Shown: positions 54,511-63,684 of the stretch, in pieces
How the letters are laid out: the number at the start of each line of letters is the position of its first letter
Position numbering within the stretch: the first letter of the stretch is position 1
Assembly (NCBI RefSeq): GCF_021401345.1
Contig: NZ_JACBGE010000024.1
Span: forward strand, 1-64,000
DNA length: 64,000 nucleotides
DNA from: Hydrogenophaga sp. NFH-34
GTDB lineage: Bacteria; Pseudomonadota; Gammaproteobacteria; Burkholderiales; Burkholderiaceae_C
Direction: 5' to 3'
Notes under the pieces: generated by a model
The model's database searches: none
What the model was told of the DNA's origin: nothing
What the model saw: the letters and a program-made list of their open reading frames with translations, nothing else
Made by a program: the position numbers and the translations under genes

Positions 54511-55041
54511 ATGACATCAAGGTGGCGTCGATACCGTCGGAGCCTGCGGCGGGCGTTGTGGGTGCCCATCCTCGGGGCGTCTTTCTGGCTGGGGGCGTGC
54601 GACCCGCAGGCCATCAGCGAACTGGAAGAAGGCGTTTCGACCGAAGCCGACGTGCGCCAGCGCTTCGGCCCGCCCGAGGCGGTGTGGGACGGGCCGGACG
54701 GCTCGCAGATCTACGAATACAACCGCCAGCCCGCCGGCTACCAGAACTACCAGATCACCATCGGTCCGGACGGCAAGATGAGTGCGTTGCGCCAGGTGCT
54801 CAACGCCCGCACGTTCGACCAGATCCAGCCCGGCATGCCGATGGAGACCGTGCGCAAGCTCTTGGGCAAACCGATGAAGATCACCGAATACGCGCTCAAA
54901 CGCGAAACCCATTACGACTGGCGCTGGCGGGACGGGCCGAACGAAAGCGATTCGAAGGTCTTCACCGTGGTGTTCAACCCGGACCTGCGCGTGGTTTCCA
55001 CGATGTCGGTGCGCGACCCGGACCTGGAGCGCAACCGCTGA
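54511..55041 (+). CDS. BamE/SmpA-like lipoprotein with two repeats
   Basis: This 176-residue lipoprotein has a very basic N-terminus (MTSRWRRYRRSLRRALW) and lipobox WLGAC (Cys at 30). Two BamE-like units follow: LEEGVSTEADVRQRFGPPEAVWDG (about 36-59) and IQPGMPMETVRKLLGKPMKI (about 110-130). Both have the G-x-s-x-x-x-V-x-x-x-l-G-x-P pattern. A BamE single-domain protein is about 110 residues, so this is a tandem version and probably not the Bam subunit itself. Function unknown; envelope assembly is an inference. Convergent with the DUF1275 gene. Confidence 0.82.
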   Translation: MTSRWRRYRRSLRRALWVPILGASFWLGACDPQAISELEEGVSTEADVRQRFGPPEAVWDGPDGSQIYEYNRQPAGYQNYQITIGPDGKMSALRQVLNARTFDQIQPGMPMETVRKLLGKPMKITEYALKRETHYDWRWRDGPNESDSKVFTVVFNPDLRVVSTMSVRDPDLERNR

Positions 55042-55054
55042 CCGGGGGGCTGTT

Positions 55055-55795
55055 TCAGGCCGCGCGCAGGCGCTGCCAGTCGTCGAGCGCCGGGCGCAGC
55101 ACCAGCAGCAGCAGGGCCAGGGCCAGCGGCACGGTGCTCACGTAACCCACAAACTTGAAGCCGAAGGCACCGGCGATGCCGCCGAGCAGAAAGCTGGCGA
55201 TGAGCTGGGCGTGCACCCGCAGCCGCCGGCGATCGGCACGCACCGGCTCGGCCCCCGGCAGGCGGTTCATGTAGAACAGGCGCCCGAGTTCGATGCCCAG
55301 GTCTGTGACCAGACCGGTGACGTGCGTGGTGCGGATGCGGGCTTTGGAAATCTTGGTGATCACCGCGTTCTGCAAGCCCATGATGAAACACAGCAGCACC
55401 ACGGTGACCGGCAGGATCAGCGTGTGCCACAGGCTCAGGGCCGCGCCGAACAGGCCGAACACCAGCAGCAGCGCGGCTTCCACGATCAGCGGCAGGCCAT
55501 AGGCGCTGCGCAGCCGGCGCCGCATGCCCCAGTTGACCAGCCAGACCGTGCACATGGTGCCCAGCAGAAAGGCCAGCAGCGAAGCCAGGCCCGCGCCGAC
55601 CAGCACGAACTGGCCGAGCACCAGGTTGTCGGCCAGTGACGAGACGATGCCCGTCATGTGCGAGGTGTATTGCCCCACGGCCAGAAACCCGCCGGCGTTG
55701 GCCGCGCCGCCCACGAAGGCCAGCACGGTGCCGAGCTTCAGGTCCGTCTGCGGCGTGCGCTGCAGGCTGGTGAAACCGTGGATCGGCGCAAACAT
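55055..55795 (-). CDS. DUF1275 (YoaK-family) membrane protein
   Basis: This 246-residue protein has about six hydrophobic helices and the DUF1275 pattern: TVLAFVGGAANAGGFLAVGQYTSHMTGIVS near 25-55 (partial), FIMGLQNAVITKISKARIRTTHVTGLVTDLGIELG in the middle, and FLLGGIAGAFGFKFVG near the C-terminus. The biochemical role of the family is not known. It lies 13 bp after metG on the same strand and may be read from its promoter. Confidence 0.9.
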   Translation of the reverse strand: MFAPIHGFTSLQRTPQTDLKLGTVLAFVGGAANAGGFLAVGQYTSHMTGIVSSLADNLVLGQFVLVGAGLASLLAFLLGTMCTVWLVNWGMRRRLRSAYGLPLIVEAALLLVFGLFGAALSLWHTLILPVTVVLLCFIMGLQNAVITKISKARIRTTHVTGLVTDLGIELGRLFYMNRLPGAEPVRADRRRLRVHAQLIASFLLGGIAGAFGFKFVGYVSTVPLALALLLLVLRPALDDWQRLRAA

Positions 55796-55808
55796 CGGGG
55801 CGTGGCTT

Positions 55809-57878
55809 TCAGCGCACGCGCATGCCCGGCGTGGCGCCCGGCCAGGGGTTGAGCACGTGGATGCCCGGGTGGGTCTTTTCGTCGCCGTGGCTGGCGGCGA
55901 GCACCATGCCTTCGCTGACGCCGAATTTCATCTTGCGCGGCGCGAGGTTGGCCACCATCACGGTGAGCTTGCCCACCAGGTCTTCGGGCTGGTACATGCT
56001 GGCAATGCCGCTGAAGACGTTGCGCGTGCGGCCTTCGCCCACATCCAGCGTCAGGCGCAGCAGCTTGGTCGAGCCTTCGACCGCCTCGCATTGCACGATC
56101 TGGGCGATGCGCAAGTCGATCTTGGCGAAGTCGTCGATGGTGATGGTGTCGGCAATGGCCTCACCGCCCGGCAGCGGCTTTTCCACCACCGGCGGTGCCG
56201 GCGGCTCGAACAGCGCGTCGAGTTGTTCAGGGGTCACGCGCTGCATCAGGTGCTGGTAGGTGCCGATGGTGTGGCCGGCCGGCAGAAGCGCCTGCGCGTC
56301 CGCCCATTGCAGCGACGTTGTGTTGAGGAAGGTCTCAACCTGCTGCGCCAGCGCCGGCAGCACGGGCTTGAGGTAGAGCGCCAGCAGGCGGAACGCCTGG
56401 ATGCAGGTGGTGCACACGTCCTGCAGGCGGGCTTCGGCGCCTTCCTGCTTGGCCAGTTCCCAGGGTTTGTATTCGTTGACGTATTCGTTCACGCGGTCGG
56501 CCAGCAGCATGATCTCGCGCACGGCGCGCGCGGTGTCGCGCTTGTCGAAGGCGTCGGCGATGGGCGCGGCCTGTTGCTGCAGCGTGGCCAGCAGCGCCTG
56601 GCCCTCGGACCCCGGCATGCCGAGCTGGCCGGCGAAGCGCTTGCTGATGAAACCGGCGGCGCGGCTGGCGATGTTGATGAACTTGCCGATCAGGTCGGCG
56701 TTCACGCGCGCCATGAAGTCTTCGGGGTTGAAGTCGATGTCTTCGTTCTTGCCATTGAGCTTGGCCGCGATGTAGTAGCGCAGCCATTCGGCGTTCATGC
56801 CCAGGCGCAGGTACTTGAGCGGATCGAGGCCGGTGCCACGGCTCTTGCTCATCTTCTCGCCGTTGTTGACGGTCAGGAAGCCGTGCACGCAGATTTTGTC
56901 GGGTGTCTTGCGGCCGCTGAACTTGAGCATGGCGGGCCAGAACAGCGTGTGGAACGTGACGATGTCCTTGCCGATGAAGTGGAACTGCTCCAGCGCCGGG
57001 TCGGCCATGTAGGCCTCGTAGCTCTCGCCGCGTTTTTCCAGCAGGTTCTTGAGCGAGGCGAGGTAGCCGATGGGGGCGTCCAGCCAGACGTAGAAATACT
57101 TGCCCGGCGCGTCGGGGATCTCGATGCCGAAGTAGGGCGCGTCGCGGCTGATGTCCCAGTCGCCCAGGCCCTCGCTGGTGCTGCCATCGGGGTTGGTGCG
57201 GACGGTGAACCACTCCTTGACCTTGTTGGCCACTTCGGGTTGCACATGCACACCGTCCTGCGTCCAGCCCTGCAGGAATTCCACGCAGCGCGGGTCAGAG
57301 AGCTTGAAGAAGAAGTGTTCGGAGTTCTTCAGCACCGGCTTGGCACCCGAGAGGGCCGAGTAGGGCTCGATCAGGTCGGTGGGCGCGTAGACCGTGCCGC
57401 AGACCTCGCAGTTGTCGCCGTACTGGTCCTTGGCGTGGCACTTGGGGCATTCGCCCTTGATGTAGCGGTCGGGCAGGAACATGCCCTTTTCGGGGTCGAA
57501 GAACTGCTCGATGGTGCGGGTTTCGATCAGGCCGGCGGCGCGCAGGTCGCGGTAGATGGCCTGCGCCAGCTCGGTGTTTTCGGGGCTGTGCGTGGAGTGC
57601 CAGTTGTCGTGGCTGATGTGGAAACCGTCCAGGTAAGGCTTGCGCCCGGCGGCGATGTCGGCGACGAACTGCTCGGGCGTCTTGCCGGCTTTTTCGGCGG
57701 CGATCATGATCGGCGCGCCGTGCGCATCGTCGGCGCCCACAAAGTCCACCCGGTGGCCCATCATGCGCTGGAAGCGCACCCAGGTGTCGGCCTGGATGTA
57801 TTCCATGATGTGGCCGATGTGGAAATGGCCGTTGGCGTAGGGCAGGGCGGTGGTGACGAACAGGCGTCGCTGGCTCAT
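55809..57878 (-). CDS. metG: Methionyl-tRNA synthetase MetG
   Basis: This class I aminoacyl-tRNA synthetase has 689 residues. It shows the HIGH motif in [19 protein letters not shown], a zinc knuckle [18 protein letters not shown] (C-X2-C...C-X2-C) and [12 protein letters not shown]. The KMSKS motif lies in [11 protein letters not shown]. The C-terminal tRNA-binding, Trbp111-like domain ([39 protein letters not shown]) is present, as in the dimeric long form. It is divergent from apbC, 125 bp apart. No leader riboswitch or T-box is seen. Confidence 0.96.
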   Translation of the reverse strand: MSQRRLFVTTALPYANGHFHIGHIMEYIQADTWVRFQRMMGHRVDFVGADDAHGAPIMIAAEKAGKTPEQFVADIAAGRKPYLDGFHISHDNWHSTHSPENTELAQAIYRDLRAAGLIETRTIEQFFDPEKGMFLPDRYIKGECPKCHAKDQYGDNCEVCGTVYAPTDLIEPYSALSGAKPVLKNSEHFFFKLSDPRCVEFLQGWTQDGVHVQPEVANKVKEWFTVRTNPDGSTSEGLGDWDISRDAPYFGIEIPDAPGKYFYVWLDAPIGYLASLKNLLEKRGESYEAYMADPALEQFHFIGKDIVTFHTLFWPAMLKFSGRKTPDKICVHGFLTVNNGEKMSKSRGTGLDPLKYLRLGMNAEWLRYYIAAKLNGKNEDIDFNPEDFMARVNADLIGKFINIASRAAGFISKRFAGQLGMPGSEGQALLATLQQQAAPIADAFDKRDTARAVREIMLLADRVNEYVNEYKPWELAKQEGAEARLQDVCTTCIQAFRLLALYLKPVLPALAQQVETFLNTTSLQWADAQALLPAGHTIGTYQHLMQRVTPEQLDALFEPPAPPVVEKPLPGGEAIADTITIDDFAKIDLRIAQIVQCEAVEGSTKLLRLTLDVGEGRTRNVFSGIASMYQPEDLVGKLTVMVANLAPRKMKFGVSEGMVLAASHGDEKTHPGIHVLNPWPGATPGMRVR

Positions 57879-58003
57879 GGCAGATGGCGCGGTTGAGGCG
57901 TTTTTCGGGGGAACCCTTGATTTTAGGCGGGGCTTGGCATCGGCGTTAGACTGCGGGCCGCCCGCCCCTGGCTGGCCTCAACCACTACAAGGAGTTTTCC
58001 CCC

Positions 58004-59095
58004 ATGGCTGTCGACAACCAGGCCCTGCTGGGCGCCCTGCAGGGCGTGATCGATCCGAACACCGGCAAGGATTTTGTGTCCACGCGGGCGCTGAAGAACC
58101 TGCAGGTCGACGGGGGTGACGTGTCGTTCGACGTGGAGCTGGGTTACCCGGCCAAGAGCCAGATGCCGGCGCTGCGCCGGGCGCTGGTGGAGGCCGCGCG
58201 CACGGTGCCGGGGGTGGCCAATGTCTCCGTGCAGCTGCAGGTGCATGTGGTGGCCCATGCGGTGCAGCGCGGCGTGCCGCTGCTGCCCGGCATCAAGAAC
58301 ATCATTGCCGTGGCCTCGGGCAAGGGCGGGGTGGGCAAGAGCACCACCGCCGTGAACCTGGCGCTGGCGCTGGCTTCGGAAGGCGCGCGCGTGGGCATTC
58401 TGGATGCCGACATCTACGGCCCCAGCCTGCCGCAGATGATGGGTATCTCCGGCCGGCCGCAGAGCGTGGACGACAAAAGCATGGAGCCGCTGGAAAACCA
58501 CGGCGTGCAGGTGATGTCGATCGGCTTCCTGGTCGACCCCGACCAGGCCATGATCTGGCGTGGTCCCATGGCCACCCAGGCGCTTGACCAGTTGCTGCGC
58601 CAGACCAACTGGCGCGAGCTGGACTACCTCATCGTCGACATGCCGCCCGGCACCGGCGACATCCAGCTCACGCTGGCCCAGCGCGTGCCGGTGACCGGCG
58701 CGGTGATCGTGACCACGCCGCAGGATATCGCCCTGCTCGATGCGCGCAAAGGCATCAAGATGTTCGAAAAGGTGGGCGTGCCCATTCTGGGCATCGTGGA
58801 GAACATGGCGGTGTACTGCTGCCCCAACTGCGGCCACACCGAACACATCTTCGGCGCTGACGGCGGCAAGAAGATGGCGGCCGAACTGGCCATGGACTAC
58901 CTGGGTGCGTTGCCGCTGAACATGGGTATCCGTGTGCAGGCCGACAGCGGCGAGCCCACCGTGGTCGCCGAGCCCGAGGGCGAGATTGCCGGTATCTACC
59001 GCACCGTGGCACGCCAGGTGGCGATCAAGATCGCCACCAAGGCCAAGGACTACTCCAGCAAATTCCCCAACATCACCATCTCCAAAGGCACCTGA
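58004..59095 (+). CDS. apbC: Iron-sulfur cluster carrier ATPase ApbC/Mrp
   Basis: This Mrp/NBP35-family P-loop ATPase carries and transfers [4Fe-4S] clusters. In 363 residues it has an N-terminal DUF59/MIP18 domain (about 5-85). The deviant Walker A SGKGGVGKST (105-114) follows, then DADIYGPSLPQMMG and DMPPGTGDIQLTLAQ. The cluster-binding C-X2-C is in YCCPNCGHTEHIFG. A ribosome site AAGGAG precedes the ATG. Next to metG, as in many proteobacteria. Convergent with the substrate-binding protein gene, with 26 bp between stops. Confidence 0.95.
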   Translation: MAVDNQALLGALQGVIDPNTGKDFVSTRALKNLQVDGGDVSFDVELGYPAKSQMPALRRALVEAARTVPGVANVSVQLQVHVVAHAVQRGVPLLPGIKNIIAVASGKGGVGKSTTAVNLALALASEGARVGILDADIYGPSLPQMMGISGRPQSVDDKSMEPLENHGVQVMSIGFLVDPDQAMIWRGPMATQALDQLLRQTNWRELDYLIVDMPPGTGDIQLTLAQRVPVTGAVIVTTPQDIALLDARKGIKMFEKVGVPILGIVENMAVYCCPNCGHTEHIFGADGGKKMAAELAMDYLGALPLNMGIRVQADSGEPTVVAEPEGEIAGIYRTVARQVAIKIATKAKDYSSKFPNITISKGT

Positions 59096-59121
59096 CGCAC
59101 ACGGCGCATACCGGCCGGGCG

Positions 59122-60252
59122 TCAGTAGCGCAACTGGCCCTGGCCGTCGATGATGGCCAGTTCCACGTAGTCGGAGCCGTTGTGTGACTGGGGCGAGTAG
59201 CGCGCCTTGAAACGCCCGAACGCGATCTCGCCCGCGTTCTCCAGCGTGCGCGTGAAGGAGGCGGTGCTCAGGTCACGGCCGGTGCGCCGCAACCCTTCGA
59301 CCAGCAGCCGGGCATGCACGAAGCCCTCGAACTGCGATGCCGAAGGCGCCGCATCGGGCGACTTGGTCCGGAGCAGGCTCAGGTACTCGGACACCACCGG
59401 CACGGTGGTGTTGCGCAGCGAGGGCATGATCTGCGCGAGGATGATGCCGCGCGCCTTGTCCCCGAGCTCCCGCTTGATCACGTCAAGGCTGGCGACCGAA
59501 AAGCCGTAGAAGACCGGCCGGGACGGGGTGGCGAGCACCGCCTTGACGTAGTTGGGGAAGGTCTGGCCGGCGGTGCCCAGAATCACGGCCTGGGGGTTGG
59601 CCTGGGCCGTGGCTGCAGCGGCGGCGGCAAAGTCCGGCGCGGCCGGATTCACCTTCACCTCGGCCACCAGCGGCAGGTTCTGCGAGGCCGAGGCCTTGCG
59701 CACCTCGGCCAGCAGGGCCTGGCCGAACGCGTCGTCCTGGTAGAAAACGGCGAGGCGGTTCACGCCGATCTGTTTGATCTGCGAGACCATCTTTTCGGCC
59801 TCGTTGGCGTAGCTGGCGCGCACGTGGAAGAGGTACGGGTGGACGCGCTCGCGCATGGACGAAGCGCCGGTCACCGGGCCGAACAGGATGGTCTGGGACG
59901 CTTGCAGCATCGGCAGCACCGCCGCGGTGTGGGCCGTGCCCGAGCTGTTGAACAGCATGAACACCTTCTGCTCTTCGATCAGCTGGCGGGTGTTGTTCAC
60001 GGCGCGCTGCACATCGAAGCCATCGTCCAGGCTGGTGAAGCGGATCTGGCGGCCGTGGATGCCGCCTGCGGCGTTCACGGCATCGAACAGCAGACGCGCG
60101 CCCTCACCATATTGCAGGGTTTGCGGGCCAAGAGGGCCCGTCAGCACCTGCGAGGAACCGAGCCGGATTTCGGTGGGGGTGACACCCTCGTTACCGGCAT
60201 GCGCGGCAGCGGCGAGCAAGGCCATGCACGCCGCGATCCATCTGCGAACCAT
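59122..60252 (-). CDS. ABC transporter periplasmic substrate-binding protein, branched-chain amino acid (LivJ/Peripla_BP_6) type
   Basis: This 376-residue periplasmic receptor has a signal peptide to about residue 19 (LLAAAAHAG). The type I binding fold is shown by GVTPTEIRLGSSQVLTGPLG, GEGARLLFDAVNAAGGIHGR, VFMLFNSSGTAHTAAVLPML and VFYQDDAFGQALLAEV. No permease or ATPase genes lie beside it, so it is an orphan within the window. Being 130 bp downstream of the benzoate-CoA ligase gene, in the same orientation, suggests that it binds an aromatic acid such as benzoate; this is inference. GGAGAC precedes the ATG. Confidence 0.88.
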   Translation of the reverse strand: MVRRWIAACMALLAAAAHAGNEGVTPTEIRLGSSQVLTGPLGPQTLQYGEGARLLFDAVNAAGGIHGRQIRFTSLDDGFDVQRAVNNTRQLIEEQKVFMLFNSSGTAHTAAVLPMLQASQTILFGPVTGASSMRERVHPYLFHVRASYANEAEKMVSQIKQIGVNRLAVFYQDDAFGQALLAEVRKASASQNLPLVAEVKVNPAAPDFAAAAAATAQANPQAVILGTAGQTFPNYVKAVLATPSRPVFYGFSVASLDVIKRELGDKARGIILAQIMPSLRNTTVPVVSEYLSLLRTKSPDAAPSASQFEGFVHARLLVEGLRRTGRDLSTASFTRTLENAGEIAFGRFKARYSPQSHNGSDYVELAIIDGQGQLRY

Positions 60253-60382
60253 CTTGTCTCCTTCGTGCCGGCTGGAAGTCGTTGGTCATCTCGTTATGTT
60301 CTAAAACGAAATGCCTTCCCCGGGACCGGGGGTTTCCCCTGTGTCGGGGGCGGAAAGGAGACAGGCGGTTGCTGGCAGGGGG

Positions 60383-61960
60383 TCAGTGGTTCACGAACAG
60401 CCGCTGGTTCTCCAGCTCGCGCAGCTTGAAGCGCTGGATCTTGCCGGTGGCGGTCTTGGGCAGTTCGGCCACGAATTCGACGAAGCGCGGGTATTTGTAG
60501 GGGGCGAGCTTGTCTTTCACGAAGGCCTGCAGCTCGGCTTCGGTGGCTTGCTGGCCGGGCTTGAGCACCACGTAGGCCTTGGTCTTGGTCAGGCCTTCGT
60601 CGTCGTTTTTGCCGATCACGGCGGCTTCGAGCACGGCGGGGTGCTGCACCAGCGTGGCCTCGACTTCGAAAGGGCTGACGTAGATGCCGCTGACTTTGAG
60701 CATGTCGTCGTTGCGGCCAGCGTAGGTGTAGTACCCGTCGGGGTCGCGCACGTACTTGTCGCCGCTTTTGGTCCAGGCGCCCTGGAAGGTGTCGCGCGAC
60801 TTGGCGCGGTTGTTCCAGTACAGCAGCGCCGCGCTCGGGCCCTGGATATAGAGGTCGCCGATCTGGTTGTGGCCGTCGATCACGCGGCCGTCTTCGTCGC
60901 GCAGTTCCACGGCATAGCCGGGCACGGGTTTGCCGGTGGTGCCGTAGCGCACGTCGCCCGGGCGGTTCGAGAGGAACACGTGCAGCATCTCGGTGGAGCC
61001 GATGCCGTCGATGATTTCGCAGCCGAAGTGGGCCGTCCAGCGCTCGCCGATGTCACGCGGCAGCGCCTCACCGGCGGACGAGCACAGGCGCAGCGCCACT
61101 TGGTCGCGGGGCGGCAGTTCGGGGCTGGCGAGCATGCCGCCGTAGCCGGTGGGGGCACCGTAGAACACGGTGGGCCGCTGTTCCACGAAGCGCTTGAAGC
61201 AGGCCTGCGGCGTGGCGCGTTCGGCCATCAGCACCACGCTGGCGCCGGCGCTCAGGGGGAAGGTGAGTGCGTTGCCCAGGCCATAGGCGAAGAAGAGCTT
61301 GGCGGCGGAGAAGACGATGTCGTTTTCCTGCAGCGCCAGCACGCCCTTGCCGTACAGCTCGGCGGTCCACCACAGGTTGGCCTGGGTGTGCACGGTGCCC
61401 TTGGGGGCGCCGGTGGAGCCGCTGGAATAGAGCCAGAAGGCGGGCTCGTCGCCGTGCGTGTCGGCGCCGTCGCCCGGGGGTGTGGCCGCCACGAGCGCGG
61501 CCCAGTCGTGCGCACCGGCCGGCAGGGCGCCCGTGCCGCGCGAGACGATCAGCGTCTTCGCTTCGTGCCCGCCGTCGGCCAGTGCGGTCTGCAGCGTGGG
61601 CAGCAGTGCGCCCGAGACGATGGCTGCCTGCGAGCGGCTGTCGGCCAGCATGTAGGCGTAGTCCTTGGCGGTCAGCAGGGTGTTCACGCACACCGGCACC
61701 ACGCCCGCGTGCAACGCCCCCAGGAAGCTCACGACCCAGTCGCTGCTGTCGTGCATCAGCAGCAGCACGCGGTCTTCACGGCGCAGGCCCAGGGCGACCA
61801 GCGCGGCCGAAAAGCGCCGCACCTGGTCGGCCAGTTGACCGTAGCTGAGCGTGCCCGCGTCATCGATCAGCGCCACCTTGCCGACACGGCCGGCGTTGAG
61901 TTGCATCAGGTGGCGGGCGAAGTTGAAGCGGGCGGGTGGGGCGGCGGTTTCGAGGGGCAT
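60383..61960 (-). CDS. bclA: Benzoate-CoA ligase (AMP-forming)
   Basis: This ANL-superfamily enzyme activates benzoate to benzoyl-CoA, the entry to the aerobic box pathway. The 525-residue product shows the phosphate loop YSSGSTGAPKG (178-188), YGAPTGYGGML, and SSAGEALP. The hinge/nucleotide region is YAGRNDDMLKVSGIYVSPFEVE, and the catalytic lysine is K507 in TATGKIQRFK. The pattern GSTEMLHVFLSN is shared with benzoate- and 4-hydroxybenzoate-CoA ligases. AGGAGA lies 7 bp before the chosen ATG (MPLETAAP). A longer frame lacks a ribosome site. boxD upstream and boxR beyond it support benzoate as substrate. Confidence 0.9.
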   Translation of the reverse strand: MPLETAAPPARFNFARHLMQLNAGRVGKVALIDDAGTLSYGQLADQVRRFSAALVALGLRREDRVLLLMHDSSDWVVSFLGALHAGVVPVCVNTLLTAKDYAYMLADSRSQAAIVSGALLPTLQTALADGGHEAKTLIVSRGTGALPAGAHDWAALVAATPPGDGADTHGDEPAFWLYSSGSTGAPKGTVHTQANLWWTAELYGKGVLALQENDIVFSAAKLFFAYGLGNALTFPLSAGASVVLMAERATPQACFKRFVEQRPTVFYGAPTGYGGMLASPELPPRDQVALRLCSSAGEALPRDIGERWTAHFGCEIIDGIGSTEMLHVFLSNRPGDVRYGTTGKPVPGYAVELRDEDGRVIDGHNQIGDLYIQGPSAALLYWNNRAKSRDTFQGAWTKSGDKYVRDPDGYYTYAGRNDDMLKVSGIYVSPFEVEATLVQHPAVLEAAVIGKNDDEGLTKTKAYVVLKPGQQATEAELQAFVKDKLAPYKYPRFVEFVAELPKTATGKIQRFKLRELENQRLFVNH

Positions 61961-61994
61961 GTCTGTCTCCTGTTTTCTGATGAAACGCGGGGGC

Positions 61995-62115
61995 ACTCAG
62001 GCGCTTTTCGGCAAACAGTGCCCCAGTCCAGGATGCGGTGGAACAGGCTTTGCCGGGCCACGTGCATCGCCCCCTCAGGGGGTGACGCCGAAGGCGGCGC
62101 GGGGGGCACACAACA
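61995..62115. repeat. Palindrome-rich intergenic element overlapping the boxD 3' end
   Basis: This stretch contains nested short palindromes. GCCCCC-TCA-GGGGGT spans the boxD stop codon, CGCC-GAA-GGCG follows inside boxD, and a GGC-TTT-GCCGGGCC unit is also present. It looks like the GC-rich dispersed repeats common between genes in Comamonadaceae. Only one copy is in this window, so the repeat nature rests on resemblance, not on a second copy. Confidence 0.4.
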
Positions 62116-63667
62116 CATCCAGTGCGGCGCTGCTGGCCTGCACCGCGCTGCGGCGGTGGTAGAAGCCCAGCGCACGCAGGCCGCCAAGCTCTTCGCCGCC
62201 GCCCGCACGGCCGGGGCCGCCGTGCAGGCTCATGGGCATGACGTTGCCGTGGCCGGTCTGGCTGGCGGCCACGTCGGGGCTGATGGCGTGCACACGCCCG
62301 TGGCTGTCGGCCAGCTCGGCGGCGGCGCGGGCGATGAAGGCCGGGTCTTCGCTGTAGACCGAGGCCACCAGCGAGCCCTCGCCGCGGCGAATGAGCTCAT
62401 AGGCCTGGGCCTCGCTGTCGTAGGGCATGAGGGTGGCCACGGGGCCGAACACCTCCACCTCGTGCAGCACCTTCGCGCCCACCGGGTCCTGGGTGCCCAG
62501 CAGCGTGGGCGCCACGCAGGCGGCCACGGCGGGGTCGGCGTCGACCAGCGCCACGGCGCTGCCGTCCACCAGCACCTCGGCCTCGGTCTTCAGGTGCTGA
62601 ATGCCGGCGATCACGCTGTCGTACTGCTCGCGGCTGACCAGCGCACCCATGCGCACGCCTTCGTGGCGCGGGTTGCCCACGGTGGTCTTGGCCAGCTTGG
62701 CGCCGATGGCCTGGGCGACGGCGCCGTACAGCGCGCGCGGCACGAAGATGCGGCGGATGGCGGTGCACTTCTGGCCGCTCTTGACCGTCATCTCGCGCAC
62801 CACCTCGCTCACCAGGAGGTTGAAGGCTTCCCCGCCTTCGCTGGCGGCCGGGTCGAGCAGGGCGCTGTTGAGGCTGTCGGCCTCGATGTTGCAGCGCACC
62901 GAGCGCTGGGCCACCGCCGGGTGGCTGCGGATGATGCGCGCCGTTTCGGCCGAACCGGTGAAGCTGACCACGTCAAACGGCTGGAGCTGGTCCATCAGCC
63001 CGGCCGAGGAGCCGCAGACCACCGACAGCGCACCCGCCGGCAGCACGCCGGCCTTGACCACGTCTTCCACCATGCGCTGGGTCAGCCAGGCGGTGGCGGT
63101 GGCGGGCTTGACGATCACCGGCACGCCCGAGAGCAGGGCGGGTGCGGCCTTTTCCCACAGACCCCAGCTCGGGAAGTTGAAGGCGTTGATGAACAGGGCC
63201 ACGCCGCGCGTGGGCTGGAGCACGTGCTGGGTCTGGAACACCGGGTCCTTGCCCATGCGGATGCGCTCGCCATCGAGCAGCACGCTGGCTTCACCCAGGG
63301 CCTCGCCCTGTTTGGCGTAATAGCCCAGGGTGAAGATGCCGCCGTCGATGTCGACCGCCGAATCCTTGGTGACGGTCCCGGCATTGCGGGTGGCGATGTC
63401 GTAGTAGGCGTCGCGGTTGGCCTGCAGCACCTTGACGATGGCGCCCAGCAGGGCGGCGCGCTGGCCATAGTTCAGGGCGCGCAGCGCGGCGCCGCCCTGT
63501 TCGCGGGCGAAAGTGAAGCCTTCGGCCAGGTCCAGGCCGGTGTTGTCGACGCGCACCAGCGCCTCGCCGGTCACCGGATCGAGCAGGGTCTGGCCACGGC
63601 CGGTGCCGGTTTGCCAGCGGCCGGCGAAGAAGTTGGGGAGCAGGGGGAGATCGGTGTGGGCGGTCAT
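62075..63667 (-). CDS. boxD: 3,4-dehydroadipyl-CoA semialdehyde dehydrogenase BoxD
   Basis: BoxD oxidises the ring-cleavage product of the box pathway, 3,4-dehydroadipyl-CoA semialdehyde, to the acid with NADP+. It belongs to the aldehyde dehydrogenase superfamily. In 530 residues it shows INAFNFPSWGLWEK (161-173), VIVKPATATAWLTQ, the Rossmann FTGSAETAR and the general base E262 in CNIEADSLN. The nucleophile is C301 in SGQKCTAI. This long form, related to the PaaZ dehydrogenase domain but without a hydratase domain, is typical of BoxD. The last ten or so residues are encoded within a palindromic repeat-like element. Upstream are three TGCA-N6-TGCR operator-like boxes. Confidence 0.9.
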   Translation of the reverse strand: MTAHTDLPLLPNFFAGRWQTGTGRGQTLLDPVTGEALVRVDNTGLDLAEGFTFAREQGGAALRALNYGQRAALLGAIVKVLQANRDAYYDIATRNAGTVTKDSAVDIDGGIFTLGYYAKQGEALGEASVLLDGERIRMGKDPVFQTQHVLQPTRGVALFINAFNFPSWGLWEKAAPALLSGVPVIVKPATATAWLTQRMVEDVVKAGVLPAGALSVVCGSSAGLMDQLQPFDVVSFTGSAETARIIRSHPAVAQRSVRCNIEADSLNSALLDPAASEGGEAFNLLVSEVVREMTVKSGQKCTAIRRIFVPRALYGAVAQAIGAKLAKTTVGNPRHEGVRMGALVSREQYDSVIAGIQHLKTEAEVLVDGSAVALVDADPAVAACVAPTLLGTQDPVGAKVLHEVEVFGPVATLMPYDSEAQAYELIRRGEGSLVASVYSEDPAFIARAAAELADSHGRVHAISPDVAASQTGHGNVMPMSLHGGPGRAGGGEELGGLRALGFYHRRSAVQASSAALDVLCAPRAAFGVTP

Positions 63668-63684
63668 GGCAGCGGGTTCCGGGA

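Noticed and set aside
55524..57896. A 790-codon plus-strand frame opposite metG
   Set aside because: Antisense shadow of a highly conserved synthetase; no start context and no domain signature.
57879..58003. A riboswitch or T-box leader for metG
   Set aside because: The 125 bp between metG and apbC shows no strong nested hairpins or T-box-like sequence, and such leaders are not expected for metG in betaproteobacteria.
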